Positions 9,676 to 18,438 are shown, numbered from the stretch's first letter. The stretch: DNA of 64,000 nt from Thermonema lapsum (GCF_011761635.1 NZ_JAASRN010000001.1:310001-374000), one strand, 5' to 3'. A program made the numbers and translations. The notes: generated by a model from the letters alone, not told the origin.

Positions 9676-10158
9676 ATGGAAAAAAGGTTGATTTTGATTC
9701 GTCATGCTGAAGCTGAAGCGGTGGCTTTGTCTGACAAGGAGCGCGCCCTCACTCAAAGGGGCATCCGTCAGGTGTATCTTTTGAGCGAATGGATGCAACA
9801 GCATCATTTTTTACCCGAGCATATCATACACAGCACGGCGCTGCGTTGCGAACAGACTGCACGTTTGCTTGCCGAGCGTCTGGCAACAGCCACCACACTG
9901 CAAGCCGAAGAACAGCTCTATGAGGCTTCTATGCGTCAAATAATAGAGACGCTGGTGCATGTGCCGGCTACTATCCACGAAGTGGCGCTTATAGGGCATA
10001 ATCCTCATCTCAGCTATTTCGCCGAATGGCTCAGTGGGGAGCCTTTGGGGATGTTGGCACCGGCATCGGCAGTAGCCTTTCACTTGCCGGTTGACGAATG
10101 GAATATGCTCAGCGGGCAAATCGCTACCCTGCTGGGTCGCTTTGAAGCCACGCACTGA
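9676..10158 (+). CDS. SixA-like histidine phosphatase
   Basis: The 160-residue protein belongs to the histidine phosphatase (phosphoglycerate mutase-like) superfamily. The RHG-type motif is near the N-terminus (LILIRHAEAE), a second Arg follows in STALRCEQTARLLAERL, and the second catalytic His is in LIGHNPHLSYF. Length and motifs fit the SixA branch, which in E. coli acts on phosphohistidine of signalling or PTS proteins; the substrate here is unknown. The ATG at 9676 (MEKRLILIRH) is preferred over GTG at 9649, because the motif normally begins within the first ten residues. Confidence 0.85.
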   Translation: MEKRLILIRHAEAEAVALSDKERALTQRGIRQVYLLSEWMQQHHFLPEHIIHSTALRCEQTARLLAERLATATTLQAEEQLYEASMRQIIETLVHVPATIHEVALIGHNPHLSYFAEWLSGEPLGMLAPASAVAFHLPVDEWNMLSGQIATLLGRFEATH

Positions 10159-10195
10159 AAATGATAAAAATCAGCGCAGAAAATGAGTGGAATCA

Positions 10196-10226
10196 TTTGA
10201 AAAGTTGCAAGAGGGGGGTAACTTTA
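10196..10226 (+). promoter_or_regulatory. Candidate promoter for the stress-protein cluster
   Basis: TTTG at 10196-10199, a 19-nt spacer and TAACTTTA at 10219-10226, which differs from TAnnTTTG only in the last base. It precedes the gene at 10275 and could serve the following run of four plus-strand genes. Confidence 0.4.
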
Positions 10227-10274
10227 AAATAGCTTAAAAGCGATAGGTTCAACCCACACTATCCCCCTTTTGCT

Positions 10275-10655
10275 ATGATTACCACTTATGAAGCATGCCC
10301 AATCACCCCGCTTGATTATTCGCAAAACCCGACGACGGCAGGGAGCGTGGCTGCCTTGCCACAAAAGTCTGTTGATTTTTCAGTACGTCTCCTGCCTTTT
10401 GGAGCGGAAAAAATAGTGATGCTTTATCTGCCAAAGACACCTCTCGCATGGGATGTGTTGGGAGGGAATAAAGTGAATGTGTTGTTTGCAGGAGGGGCAA
10501 GCCTGCTTCTTCGAATCAGTGGGCATTATCTGATGGTTGAGCTAAAAGAGATGGGGCAGGAAGCCACTGTGGTAGCATATAAATTCACACAGCCACTCAA
10601 ACGCTTTCAGGAGGTGGCTTGGGAAGACCATGTCTTATGGTTGTCTGCAAATTAA
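10275..10655 (+). CDS. Hypothetical protein, 126 residues
   Basis: I do not recognise this protein. It has no signal peptide, membrane segment or known motif. The C-terminal two thirds alternate hydrophobic and polar residues (DVLGGNKVNVLFAGGASLLLRISG), which suggests a small beta-rich fold. The ATG at 10275 sits about 48 nt after a candidate promoter. Two universal stress protein genes follow on the same strand with a 36-nt gap, so it may be part of the same transcription unit and act with them, but nothing in the sequence shows how. Codon use resembles that of its neighbours. Confidence 0.6.
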   Translation: MITTYEACPITPLDYSQNPTTAGSVAALPQKSVDFSVRLLPFGAEKIVMLYLPKTPLAWDVLGGNKVNVLFAGGASLLLRISGHYLMVELKEMGQEATVVAYKFTQPLKRFQEVAWEDHVLWLSAN

Positions 10656-10691
10656 GAAGAAGAAACAATAACCGATTCAAATAAAGGGTAT

Positions 10692-11507
10692 ATGCAAAAG
10701 ACATCTATTGACCATGTAGTAGTAGCTACTGATTTTTCCGACAATGCTGGGCAGGCACTGCTTTACGCCATAGAGCTTTGTCGCAGGCTGGGCGCTGACC
10801 TCTCGCTCTTTCATGTGCTTACTTTCGACAAATTGGACAAAGGCGAGGAGGCAGTGGCTGCCATAGAAGCCAAAATGGAAAGCCTACGTAAAAATTACCT
10901 TTACCATGAGAAAAGCGTACGCTACCGTACAACTTATGTTAAAATAGGCAGAGACCTGAAAGAGGAGTTGTTGTCTATCTTTAAAGAGGCGCCGGTGGAC
11001 TTGTTGCTGATGGGTACCCGTGGGGCAGGACAAACCTCCCGTTTGTTTGGAAGTATCGCTTCTTTTATGTTGCACGCAGCACCTGCACCTGTATTGTTTA
11101 TACCACCGCATACCGCCTTCTCGCCTATCCGTCATATTACTTTTGCCTGCGATTACGAGCAAATACAAAGTTTGGAGGAGGTGAAACCCTTGGCGGTTTT
11201 CGCCAAGCTTTTGCAAGCAGAGGTGCGTATTTTACATGTACATCCTCAGCCTGCTAAGATGCCTTTGGGCACTGCCATGAAAAGCTTGGCGATAGATAGC
11301 CTTTTTGAGGAAGTAGAGCATGAGATGGATTTTGTCCGTGACGACAATCCGGAAAGAGGGATTAAGCAATACTTGGAAACAACACCCACCGATTGCTTGG
11401 CTATCAAGCCCCGTAAGCATGAACGTAGTTTCTGGGAAAAAATATTGACCCGCTCGGTCAGCGATTCGCTCATTGGGCATTTGCCTATCCCGCTCTATAC
11501 TTTGTAG
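10692..11507 (+). CDS. Universal stress protein, tandem UspA domains
   Basis: The 271-residue cytoplasmic protein consists of two UspA domains in tandem. The first starts with HVVVATDFSDNAGQALLYA and ends with the nucleotide-binding type segment LLLMGTRGAGQTSRLFGS, close to the family pattern G-x2-G-x9-G-S/T. The second (from about residue 145) is degenerate: it keeps the fold pattern (VRILHVHP) but the Gly-rich loop is replaced by IKPRKHERSFWEKI. ATP binding is therefore predicted only for the first domain. Such proteins are linked to survival under stress; the specific role is unknown. It is followed 47 nt later by a second Usp gene. Confidence 0.88.
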   Translation: MQKTSIDHVVVATDFSDNAGQALLYAIELCRRLGADLSLFHVLTFDKLDKGEEAVAAIEAKMESLRKNYLYHEKSVRYRTTYVKIGRDLKEELLSIFKEAPVDLLLMGTRGAGQTSRLFGSIASFMLHAAPAPVLFIPPHTAFSPIRHITFACDYEQIQSLEEVKPLAVFAKLLQAEVRILHVHPQPAKMPLGTAMKSLAIDSLFEEVEHEMDFVRDDNPERGIKQYLETTPTDCLAIKPRKHERSFWEKILTRSVSDSLIGHLPIPLYTL

Positions 11508-11554
11508 TAGCCTTGTTTTTTTGTAAAAAGTATAAACCAAAATAGTTTTTGCTT

Positions 11555-12415
11555 ATGAAACGTATCCTCGTACCAGTAGATTTCTCGCAAGAGTCTTTGT
11601 ATGCACTCGATTTTGCCTGTCAACTGGCAAGAATCAAAGATGCTGAAATTGACCTTTTTCATGTGGTAGAGAGTTATTTGCACGTATATGCTGACATTGA
11701 CGGTGTGCGCATTGTGCAAACCGAAGAAGAAAAAGCCTATGAGTTGTTCATGGTTAAGGTGGCACAGCAGAAACTGCATGCTTTAGCCGCACAATACAGC
11801 GACGTAAAAATAGAAATGTACCTACAAATCGGCAACTTCATGCAAAGCATTGCCGAAAAAATTACTAATAAACCCGTAGATAGCATCATCATGGGCTCGC
11901 ACGGTATTAGCAATCATGATTATGCATATGTAGGTAGCAATACAGAAAAAGTAGTGCGCTATGCTCAAGTGCCCGTCTTGGTGATAAAAGACAAAGTGGC
12001 ACCCGAAGACATCAATAAAATAGCCCTGTTTAGCTCTCTGTATGAAGAAGACATGAGCGATAAACTGATGGAGCGTCTTAGCAATTTGCAATCGCTACTG
12101 GAGGCTCGTTTGCATTTGGTGCGTGTGAACATACCCGGCGATGTGATGCCCTATCGTGAGGTGAAGCGTCGTGCCGAAGAATGGCTTGATAGGCATGGAG
12201 TAAAAAACTATACCATAGCTGAGTATGCCGATGTAGATGAAGAAGAAGGAATGCTGCATTATTCCGAAGACTTCGGCGTGGATATGATAGCCATAGGCAC
12301 CCATGGGCGTCGTGGCTTGCGCCGCTTGCTGAGTCCGCGCCCCAGCATTTCCGAACAGTTAGCTCTACATGCCAAGTTGCCTGTGTGGACTTTCAACGTA
12401 GAAAAAGGGAAATAA
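11555..12415 (+). CDS. Universal stress protein, tandem UspA domains
   Basis: Second tandem-UspA protein, 286 residues, starting MKRILVPVDFSQESLYALDFA. Here the first domain contains a clear ATP-binding motif, GSHG, nine residues, GSN, followed by PVLVIKD. The second domain, from about residue 155, ends in AIGTHGRRGLRRLLSPRPS, which resembles the motif but has PRPS in place of GS. The ATG at 11555 is preferred to a TTG two codons earlier. Together with the preceding gene it forms a Usp pair, probably from duplication (inference from identical architecture and adjacency). A short unknown gene follows after 16 nt. Confidence 0.88.
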   Translation: MKRILVPVDFSQESLYALDFACQLARIKDAEIDLFHVVESYLHVYADIDGVRIVQTEEEKAYELFMVKVAQQKLHALAAQYSDVKIEMYLQIGNFMQSIAEKITNKPVDSIIMGSHGISNHDYAYVGSNTEKVVRYAQVPVLVIKDKVAPEDINKIALFSSLYEEDMSDKLMERLSNLQSLLEARLHLVRVNIPGDVMPYREVKRRAEEWLDRHGVKNYTIAEYADVDEEEGMLHYSEDFGVDMIAIGTHGRRGLRRLLSPRPSISEQLALHAKLPVWTFNVEKGK

Positions 12416-12431
12416 ACCTCATATAGTAGGG

Positions 12432-12749
12432 ATGTCCAAATATGATTTTGTCGTAGTAGATTACTGGAAAAGTCTGTTGGAGGCGTTTCGTAAGGGCGAT
12501 GAGGCTTCGTTGAGACTGCTCGACGAAGCCTTGCAGTCTGCTTGGACCAACCCTTGGGCGCTTGATTTTTTTATTACGCAACAACAAATTTACATGCACC
12601 GCCTGCGCAGGCACACGCGCGACGAAGCGCTGCGCGAGCAGTGTTTGCGCATGTGCCGGCAGTGGGAAAGTACTTATTATACACTTACTTTACCTAATGA
12701 AGACCTCTTGCGGCAGGTATATTGCCATCCCGACGCCCGTTTAAGCTGA
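12432..12749 (+). CDS. Hypothetical protein, 105 residues
   Basis: Not recognised. The protein is predicted to be soluble and largely helical, rich in Arg, Leu and Asp/Glu, with segments such as WKSLLEAFRKGDEASLRLLDEALQ. It contains no signal peptide or metal motif. It follows the second Usp gene by 16 nt on the same strand and is likely cotranscribed. Its last 9 bases overlap the end of the convergent GH3 gene. The start ATG at 12432 is the only reasonable one. A role in stress adaptation is possible by association only. Confidence 0.55.
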   Translation: MSKYDFVVVDYWKSLLEAFRKGDEASLRLLDEALQSAWTNPWALDFFITQQQIYMHRLRRHTRDEALREQCLRMCRQWESTYYTLTLPNEDLLRQVYCHPDARLS

Positions 12750-14273
12750 GGGGGGGGCTTTGATTTCCCAGCCCAACATTTGATAGATATCATCCACATA
12801 ACGGCGATGGTTGGCAAGGCGTGGCACCTTGTGCTGTCCGCCGAGCTTGCCTCTTCGCTTCATCCATTCTTGAAAAGTGCCTTCGGGCAGTGGGCGTATC
12901 AGAGGAGCTATCAAGGCGATGTTGTGCTGACGTTTTGCATCGTAGTCGGAGTTTATCTCGCGCAGGTGGCGGTCGAGGGCTTCACGAAAAGCTTCTATGT
13001 CATGGGGCGATGTGGCAAATTCTATGAGCCATTCATGAGCCCCTTTGTTGTTGTTGTCTAAATATACGGGTGCGACGGTATAATCTACGATGGCGGCTCC
13101 TGTGCATTGGCAGGCAAAAGCAATAGCACGCTCTGCATTTTCCACCATCACTTCTTCGCCGAAGGCATTGATAAACTGTTTGGTGCGTCCCGTAATCTTG
13201 ATTCGGTGGGGATACAAAGAAGTGAACTGTACGGTATCGCCAATAAGGTAGCGCCATAGCCCCCCGTTGGTACTGATGACCATGGCGTAATTTTTGCCTA
13301 TCTCTACTTCGTCTATCCAATAAGCTTTGGGCTGCTCTTTGCCCAACTCTTCCAAAGGTATAAATTCATAAAAAACCCCATAATCCAGCATGAGCAACAT
13401 GTCCTCGCGGCTGAGGTCGTCTTGTAGGGCAAAAAAGCCTTCCGATGCGTTGTAAACCTCCATGAAACGCAAACCGGGGGCAATACGATTGAAGAGGGGA
13501 CGATAGGGGGCAAAAGCAACTGCCCCATGAAAGAAGACTTCGAAATTTTGCCATATCTCTTGCACATATTGCTTGCCTTCTTGTTTGAGCAACTCTTCAA
13601 GCAGTACGACAGTCCAAGTGGGTACCCCCATGATAGCCGTAATGTTGGCTTTACGCAGCTCTCGTATCATGGCTTGTATTTTCTCCTCCCAATCTGAAAG
13701 CAGTGCTACGGGCAACGAGGGTGCCCGGAACCACTGAGCCCATGCCGGTAGGTTTTGCATGATGACCGCCGACACGTCGCCGACACGTATTTTAGGATTG
13801 CCTTCGAAGCGGTGGTGGCTGCCACCAATAGAAAGCGCCCTGCCGGAGAATATCTTGGTGCCGGGTGTATTCTCCAAATAGAGGGTAAGCAAGTCTTTGC
13901 CTCCCTGAAAATGGCAGTAGTGCAGCGAATCGGCAGGAACGGGGATGTATTTGCTTCGGTCGTTGGTAGTGCCCGACGACTTGGCAAACCAGCGCATACG
14001 CCCGGGCCATAGTACATCGTGTTCACCTTGCATCATGCGCTCTATGAAAGGATAGAGCTGCTCGTAGGACAACACGGGAAGACGCTCCCGGAAAGTGTCA
14101 TAATGCTTAATATCTTTGAAGCCGTAACGTTTGCCCCATTCAGTGTCTTTAGCGCGATGCAGGAGGTAATGCAATTGAAACGTTTGTACCAAAGCGGGCT
14201 GCTCCATAAAGAAGCGGATGCGTCGCATGGCAGAACGAAACCACCAGGCTGCCAGTCGGTTAATGTTAAGCAT
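12741..14273 (-). CDS. GH3 auxin-responsive promoter family protein
   Basis: The 510-residue protein belongs to the GH3 family of acyl-adenylate-forming enzymes, known in plants for conjugating amino acids to hormones and widespread with unknown substrates in Bacteroidota. Visible blocks are AKSSGTTNDRSKYIPVP (the nucleotide-binding SSGTT loop), VYNASEGFFALQD, then GLWRYLIGDTVQF and ITGRTKQFINAFGEEV, which correspond to the adenylate-forming GD and hinge motifs. The substrate cannot be read from sequence. It is divergent from acpP and convergent with the small gene at 12432. Confidence 0.88.
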   Translation of the reverse strand: MLNINRLAAWWFRSAMRRIRFFMEQPALVQTFQLHYLLHRAKDTEWGKRYGFKDIKHYDTFRERLPVLSYEQLYPFIERMMQGEHDVLWPGRMRWFAKSSGTTNDRSKYIPVPADSLHYCHFQGGKDLLTLYLENTPGTKIFSGRALSIGGSHHRFEGNPKIRVGDVSAVIMQNLPAWAQWFRAPSLPVALLSDWEEKIQAMIRELRKANITAIMGVPTWTVVLLEELLKQEGKQYVQEIWQNFEVFFHGAVAFAPYRPLFNRIAPGLRFMEVYNASEGFFALQDDLSREDMLLMLDYGVFYEFIPLEELGKEQPKAYWIDEVEIGKNYAMVISTNGGLWRYLIGDTVQFTSLYPHRIKITGRTKQFINAFGEEVMVENAERAIAFACQCTGAAIVDYTVAPVYLDNNNKGAHEWLIEFATSPHDIEAFREALDRHLREINSDYDAKRQHNIALIAPLIRPLPEGTFQEWMKRRGKLGGQHKVPRLANHRRYVDDIYQMLGWEIKAPPSA

Positions 14274-14343
14274 GAAGCTAAAAGGCTTTTATTTGATATC
14301 GGCAAAATTAAAGATTTTTGCTGGTCTTGCTAATTTGTTTTTA

Positions 14344-14351
14344 TATCTTTG
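14344..14351 (+). promoter_or_regulatory. Distal -7 box candidate for acpP
   Basis: TATCTTTG is an exact TAnnTTTG match 132 nt before acpP. The nearest upstream TTTG (14317-14320) gives a 23-nt spacer, longer than usual. Downstream, at 14393-14409, lies a perfect 7-bp hairpin with a 3-nt loop (GATTTCT, GCA, AGAAATC) that would be in the leader of this transcript. Confidence 0.35.
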
Positions 14352-14422
14352 CCTTGAAGCCTGCAAATGAGACGCTTGACAGGAGGTGTTAGGATTTCTG
14401 CAAGAAATCATAGTATTTTGGA

Positions 14423-14454
14423 TTTGATTTTGTCCGAATAAATACATTTATTTG
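14423..14454 (+). promoter_or_regulatory. Proximal promoter candidate for acpP
   Basis: TTTG at 14423-14426, a 20-nt spacer and TTTATTTG at 14447-14454, one mismatch to TAnnTTTG. Transcription would start near 14461, 23 nt before the acpP ATG. Confidence 0.4.
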
Positions 14455-14483
14455 CAGCGTGTTTGACTAAAAATTAAACGACG

Positions 14484-14723
14484 ATGTCAGAGATTGCAGA
14501 AAAAGTAAAAAGCATTATCGTTGAGAAGCTGGGAGTAGATGCTTCTGAAGTAACTCCCGAAGCAAGCTTTACCAACGACTTAGGAGCTGACTCCTTAGAC
14601 ACTGTTGAGCTCATCATGGAATTTGAAAAAGAATTCAACGTTTCTATTCCTGATGAGGATGCAGAAAAAATCTCAACAGTAGGTGAAGCAATCGCCTACA
14701 TCGAAAAGCAGTTGGCTTCTTAA
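14484..14723 (+). CDS. acpP: Acyl carrier protein
   Basis: The 79-residue acidic protein carries growing fatty acyl chains on a 4'-phosphopantetheine arm. The attachment Ser is residue 37 in [11 protein letters not shown], the standard ACP motif, and the protein has the usual four-helix pattern and acidic helix II ([19 protein letters not shown]). It is followed by fabF after 22 nt and then rnc, an order widely conserved in bacteria. High expression is expected; the leader contains two promoter candidates. Confidence 0.98.
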   Translation: MSEIAEKVKSIIVEKLGVDASEVTPEASFTNDLGADSLDTVELIMEFEKEFNVSIPDEDAEKISTVGEAIAYIEKQLAS

Positions 14724-14745
14724 TTTTATCGCAAAGCGATTGCCA

Positions 14746-15999
14746 ATGAAGGTAAGAAGAGTAGTAGTTACAGGAATAGGCGCGCTGACTCCTATTGGCA
14801 ATACGGCTCCCGCTTATTGGGAGGGTCTTGTCAAGGGGGTGAGCGGCGCCGCTCCTATTACCCGCTTCGATGCGTCGAAATTTAAAACGCGCTTCGCTTG
14901 CGAGGTAAAAGGATTTGACCCGCTGGATTTTATCGAGAAACGAGAAGTGCGCCGCATGGATGCCTTCTCGCATTATGCTATAGCTTCAGCCGAAGAAGCC
15001 ATCAAAGACGCAGGTCTCGTGCCTGAAAGACTGGACTTAGACCGTGTAGGCGTGATTTGGGGCTCCGGTATTGGTGGGCTTCTTTCTTTTCAAGAAGAAG
15101 TGCGCAATTATGTGGAAGGAGGTGGCGAACCGCGCTTCAACCCCTTCTTTATTCCCAAAATGATTTCTGACATTGCCGCTGGTCACATTTCCATTCGTTA
15201 TGGCTTCCGTGGTCCCAACTATTGTACGGTCTCGGCTTGTGCTTCTTCGACCAATGCCCTTATCGATGCATTCAATTACATTCGCTATGGAAAAGCCGAT
15301 GTAATTGTAGCGGGAGGGTCTGAAGCAGCTATCACCGAAGCCGGTGTGGGCGGTTTCAATGCTCTTAAGGCTCTGTCGGAACGCAACGACTCGCCAGAGA
15401 CTGCCTCGCGTCCCTTCGACAAAGACCGCGACGGCTTTGTGTTGGGCGAAGGTGCCGGTGCCATCATCTTGGAAGAATATGAGCATGCTGTGAAGCGTGG
15501 CGCTAAAATCTATTGCGAGATGGTGGGCGGCGGTTTGTCGGCAGATGCTTATCATATCACTGCCCCCCATCCGGAAGGCTTGGGTGCGGCTGCCGTAATG
15601 AAAAATGCACTGGATGATGCAGGCATACCGCCCGATGTCATCGATTATATCAACGTGCATGGAACTTCTACTCCTTTGGGCGATGTAGCCGAAATAAAGG
15701 CTATCCAGAAGGTGTTTGGCGAACATGCTTACAAGCTGAATATCAGCTCCACCAAGTCAATGACCGGACACTTGCTGGGAGCTGCTGGTGCCATAGAAGC
15801 CATCGCCTGCATCTTGTCTATAGTACATCAGACGGTGCCACCCACAATCAATCACTTCACCGACGATGAAGAGATTGACCCTAAGTTGAACCTCACCTTC
15901 AACAAGGCGCAACAACGCGAAATCAATTACGCTTTGAGCAATACCTTTGGCTTTGGTGGACATAACTGCTCTGTAATATTTAAAAAATTTGAGGAATAA
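14746..15999 (+). CDS. fabF: 3-oxoacyl-[acyl-carrier-protein] synthase II
   Basis: Condensing enzyme of fatty acid elongation that adds malonyl-ACP to acyl-ACP. The 417-residue protein starts MKVRRVVVTGIGALTPIG and has the Cys-His-His catalytic set: Cys in YCTVSACASSTNAL, His in INVHGTSTPLGD and His in SMTGHLLGAAGA. The ATG at 14746 is preferred to an upstream GTG at 14683, which lies inside acpP. It is translated between acpP and rnc; the stop codon TAA is immediately followed by the GTG start of rnc. Confidence 0.97.
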   Translation: MKVRRVVVTGIGALTPIGNTAPAYWEGLVKGVSGAAPITRFDASKFKTRFACEVKGFDPLDFIEKREVRRMDAFSHYAIASAEEAIKDAGLVPERLDLDRVGVIWGSGIGGLLSFQEEVRNYVEGGGEPRFNPFFIPKMISDIAAGHISIRYGFRGPNYCTVSACASSTNALIDAFNYIRYGKADVIVAGGSEAAITEAGVGGFNALKALSERNDSPETASRPFDKDRDGFVLGEGAGAIILEEYEHAVKRGAKIYCEMVGGGLSADAYHITAPHPEGLGAAAVMKNALDDAGIPPDVIDYINVHGTSTPLGDVAEIKAIQKVFGEHAYKLNISSTKSMTGHLLGAAGAIEAIACILSIVHQTVPPTINHFTDDEEIDPKLNLTFNKAQQREINYALSNTFGFGGHNCSVIFKKFEE

Positions 16000-16740
16000 G
16001 TGTGGCGCAACTTATTAGCCTATTTTTTTGGAATATATCGCGATGAAAGAGAAAAAAGGCTTGCTTCCTTCGTAAAAAGAATTACAGGACGCAAGCCTTT
16101 TCATATTGAGTTTTACGATTTGGCATTTCGTCACACCTCTGCGGCAGTGCGTTTGCCCAACCGTGCTTTTGTGCTGTCCAATGAGCGCTTGGAATACTTG
16201 GGCGATGCTATCTTGGGCGCAATCATAGCTGACTACCTGTACCATAAGTATCCTTTTAAAAAGGAAGGTTTCCTAACAGAGTTACGCTCGCGAATGGTAA
16301 GTCGCGACACACTGAATGCTTTGGGTGAGCGTCTTGGTTTCATGGACTACATACAATATGAGGGCAACCGGCATTCCGGCTCTTTTCGCTCAATGGTAGG
16401 CGACGCTTTCGAGGCTTTTGTAGGTGCTTTGTACTTAGACAAAGGCTTTGCCACTACTCGTCATATAGTAATTGACAAGATTATAAAACCACATTTGGAC
16501 GTAGAGCATCTGGCACAAGCGCCGCGTAATTTTAAGTCTATGCTCATTGAGTGGGGGCAGCGCAATGGTAAAAGTGTACACTTCGAAATTGTGGAGGTGA
16601 AGACGAGCGGCAGTCGCCGTCAATTTTTAGTGCATGCTATGGATGGCGACCAGGTCTTGGGAAAAGGGCAGGGGCTTACCAAGAAGGAAGCAGAGCAAGA
16701 GGCAGCGAAGGCTGCATGCGAAAGCCTCAACTTAACTTGA
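16000..16740 (+). CDS. rnc: Ribonuclease III
   Basis: Double-strand-specific endoribonuclease for rRNA processing and mRNA decay. The 246-residue protein has the RNase III signature NERLEYLGDAILGAIIADYLY, a second acidic site in MVGDAFEAFVGALYLD, and a C-terminal dsRNA-binding domain from NFKSMLIEWGQ to KKEAEQEAAKAACE. The start is GTG at 16000, directly abutting the fabF stop; the next candidate is far inside the N-terminal helix. It ends 16 nt before the stop of the convergent DUF2927 gene. Confidence 0.96.
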   Translation: MWRNLLAYFFGIYRDEREKRLASFVKRITGRKPFHIEFYDLAFRHTSAAVRLPNRAFVLSNERLEYLGDAILGAIIADYLYHKYPFKKEGFLTELRSRMVSRDTLNALGERLGFMDYIQYEGNRHSGSFRSMVGDAFEAFVGALYLDKGFATTRHIVIDKIIKPHLDVEHLAQAPRNFKSMLIEWGQRNGKSVHFEIVEVKTSGSRRQFLVHAMDGDQVLGKGQGLTKKEAEQEAAKAACESLNLT

Positions 16741-16756
16741 TATTGGTTTTGGGTAC

Positions 16757-17458
16757 TTACTTTGCCAACAGTTTGTCCACGCCCATCTGTCGGATGATTT
16801 GAGTAGCTGCTTGGCGTGCCACCTCTTCATTGGCATTCATTGGCATGTCGGGGTGATACAACAAGCGCAGCAGTGCCCTGTCAATGGGGGCGTATTCGGT
16901 GACGTTAGTCCACGGTTGATAAAAAATACTTTCTTTGTATCGGTAACTGTCGCGCATGAGTCCCAGCAGCTGCGTCAGCTCTTCTCTTAGTATATGCTTC
17001 ACCTCGTTGCCTTTGGCGCGGAAGACATCCACATACATGGTGGCGTTATAAATTTCGCCCAAGCCGTTATATCGACTGAAGAAGAGTCCCCAATTCTCAT
17101 CGGTGTATTTTTTGGCTTGTGGCTCTATGTCGATGTAGTTTTCTGCCGAACCGAATACAATCACCAAATTAGCGTCTCTTCTTTTTTTGACTTCGGTGAA
17201 AGAGAGCCCCGTGAGTTTGTGCAATTCGTCTATCACACGTCCGAGCTCGGCGAGGTACTCCGGATGAGGATTCCCCATGATATGATAGCGTATCTCTTTC
17301 TTCCACTTTTTTATACGTTTGTCTTCGTTGCCGTATTCGCTTCCCAGTGCCACTTCCACAAAGTAATCGACAATTTCTTCTTGGGTGTAAGTCTGCGCTT
17401 TTGAAGAGGCGCAACAGTTTAAAAGAAGCAAAAGCCAAAGGAAAAAGGGAATTTTCAT
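16757..17458 (-). CDS. DUF2927 domain secreted protein
   Basis: The 233-residue protein has a cleavable signal peptide (MKIPFFLWLLLLLNCCASSKAQ), so it is exported to the periplasm or beyond. The mature part fits the DUF2927 family: a segment on locating a hydrolase-like fold (DANLVIVFGSAENYID), then EVKHILREELTQLLGLMRDSY, in which the EE..QLLGL stretch resembles the metal-site helix of zincin-like peptidases but lacks a clear HExxH. The function is unknown. ATG at 17458 follows pyrF by 13 nt on the same strand, so it is probably cotranscribed with it. A longer frame upstream is discarded because it runs into pyrF. Confidence 0.75.
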   Translation of the reverse strand: MKIPFFLWLLLLLNCCASSKAQTYTQEEIVDYFVEVALGSEYGNEDKRIKKWKKEIRYHIMGNPHPEYLAELGRVIDELHKLTGLSFTEVKKRRDANLVIVFGSAENYIDIEPQAKKYTDENWGLFFSRYNGLGEIYNATMYVDVFRAKGNEVKHILREELTQLLGLMRDSYRYKESIFYQPWTNVTEYAPIDRALLRLLYHPDMPMNANEEVARQAATQIIRQMGVDKLLAK

Positions 17459-17471
17459 AAGTGGAAGAGTT

Positions 17472-18281
17472 TTACCATTGCATGATTTGTTTGATTTCTT
17501 CTTGCAAAGCCTGTGCCACTTTGCTTGCCACTTGCGCAAAATCTTGCCCGTTGCTTGCATAAATGATGCCTCGCGAAGAGTTGATGAGCAAACCGCCGTG
17601 TTCATTGCTACCGTACTGCAACACTGCCCGAAGGTCTCCGCCTTGGGCACCCACGCCGGGCACAAGAAGAAAATGTTTGGGAATCAATTGCCTTATGTGC
17701 CGTATGGCTTCGGATTGTGTAGCGCCCACAACATACATCATGCGCTCATGCGAGCTCCACTGGCTGCTTTTCTGTATGACAGCCTCATAGAGGTGGCGCC
17801 CGTCTTGAAGTTTGAGTTCTTGGAAGTCAGCCCCGCCGGCATTGGAGGTGCGTGCTAACACAATCACCCATTTGTCTGGGTATTCGAGAAAAGGGGTGAT
17901 GCTGTCTTTGCCCATGTAAGGGGAAAGAGTAACGGCATCGAAGTGGAGGGTTTCGAAGAAAGTGCGCGCATAAAGTGCTGCGGTGTTCCCTATGTCGCCC
18001 CGTTTGGCGTCGGCAATACGGAAAACATCTTTGGGCATATATTCCATAGTGCGGGCTAAGCTGTCCCATCCACGGGCGCCCAAAGCTTCATAAAATGCCA
18101 AATTGGGTTTATAGGCAACGGCATAGGGGTAAGTGGCATCAATGATTTGTTTGTTGAACTCAAAGATGGGGTCTGGGCTGCGAAGCAAGTGTGCGGGGAT
18201 GTGGTGAAGGTCGCTATCCAATCCTACGCAAAGCATGCTTTGCTTCTGCCGGATGAGTGCACTTAGCTGACTGTATTGCAT
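17472..18281 (-). CDS. pyrF: Orotidine 5'-phosphate decarboxylase
   Basis: Last step of de novo UMP synthesis, decarboxylating OMP to UMP. The 269-residue protein is of the longer, type 2 PyrF form: it starts MQYSQLSALIRQKQSMLCVGLD, carries the catalytic DAKRGDIGNTAALYA block with the Lys-Asp pair, and ends with VPGVGAQGGDL and INSSRGIIYAS, which bind the phosphate. ATG at 18281 is chosen because the upstream in-frame extension has no family similarity. A TAnnTTTG match on the minus strand (CAAAGTTA at 18369-18376) could be its -7 box. Confidence 0.95.
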   Translation of the reverse strand: MQYSQLSALIRQKQSMLCVGLDSDLHHIPAHLLRSPDPIFEFNKQIIDATYPYAVAYKPNLAFYEALGARGWDSLARTMEYMPKDVFRIADAKRGDIGNTAALYARTFFETLHFDAVTLSPYMGKDSITPFLEYPDKWVIVLARTSNAGGADFQELKLQDGRHLYEAVIQKSSQWSSHERMMYVVGATQSEAIRHIRQLIPKHFLLVPGVGAQGGDLRAVLQYGSNEHGGLLINSSRGIIYASNGQDFAQVASKVAQALQEEIKQIMQW

Positions 18282-18408
18282 AAGTTTTTTTGAAAAGGAG
18301 AGTGAAAGTAGGAAAACAAACCGTGGCAAAAATCTGAAATAATACCTCTGGAAGCAAGCTGGCAAATACAAAGTTACAGCAAAAGGCGCATTTTACTCCT
18401 TCCCAGCG

Positions 18409-18438
18409 TTTGCTTCAAACTTTTAATTTGTAAATTTG
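18409..18438 (+). promoter_or_regulatory. Bacteroidota-type promoter for homogentisate dioxygenase
   Basis: TTTG at 18409-18412, an 18-nt spacer and TAAATTTG at 18431-18438, an exact match to the consensus. Transcription would begin near 18445, about 26 nt before the start codon. Confidence 0.55.

Noticed and set aside
15037-15726. 229-codon minus-strand frame inside fabF
   Set aside because: Antisense shadow; fabF is conserved over the whole stretch.
16757-17458. Zinc peptidase assignment for the DUF2927 protein
   Set aside because: The REELTQLLGL helix looks similar to a metal-binding helix, but no HExxH motif is present.
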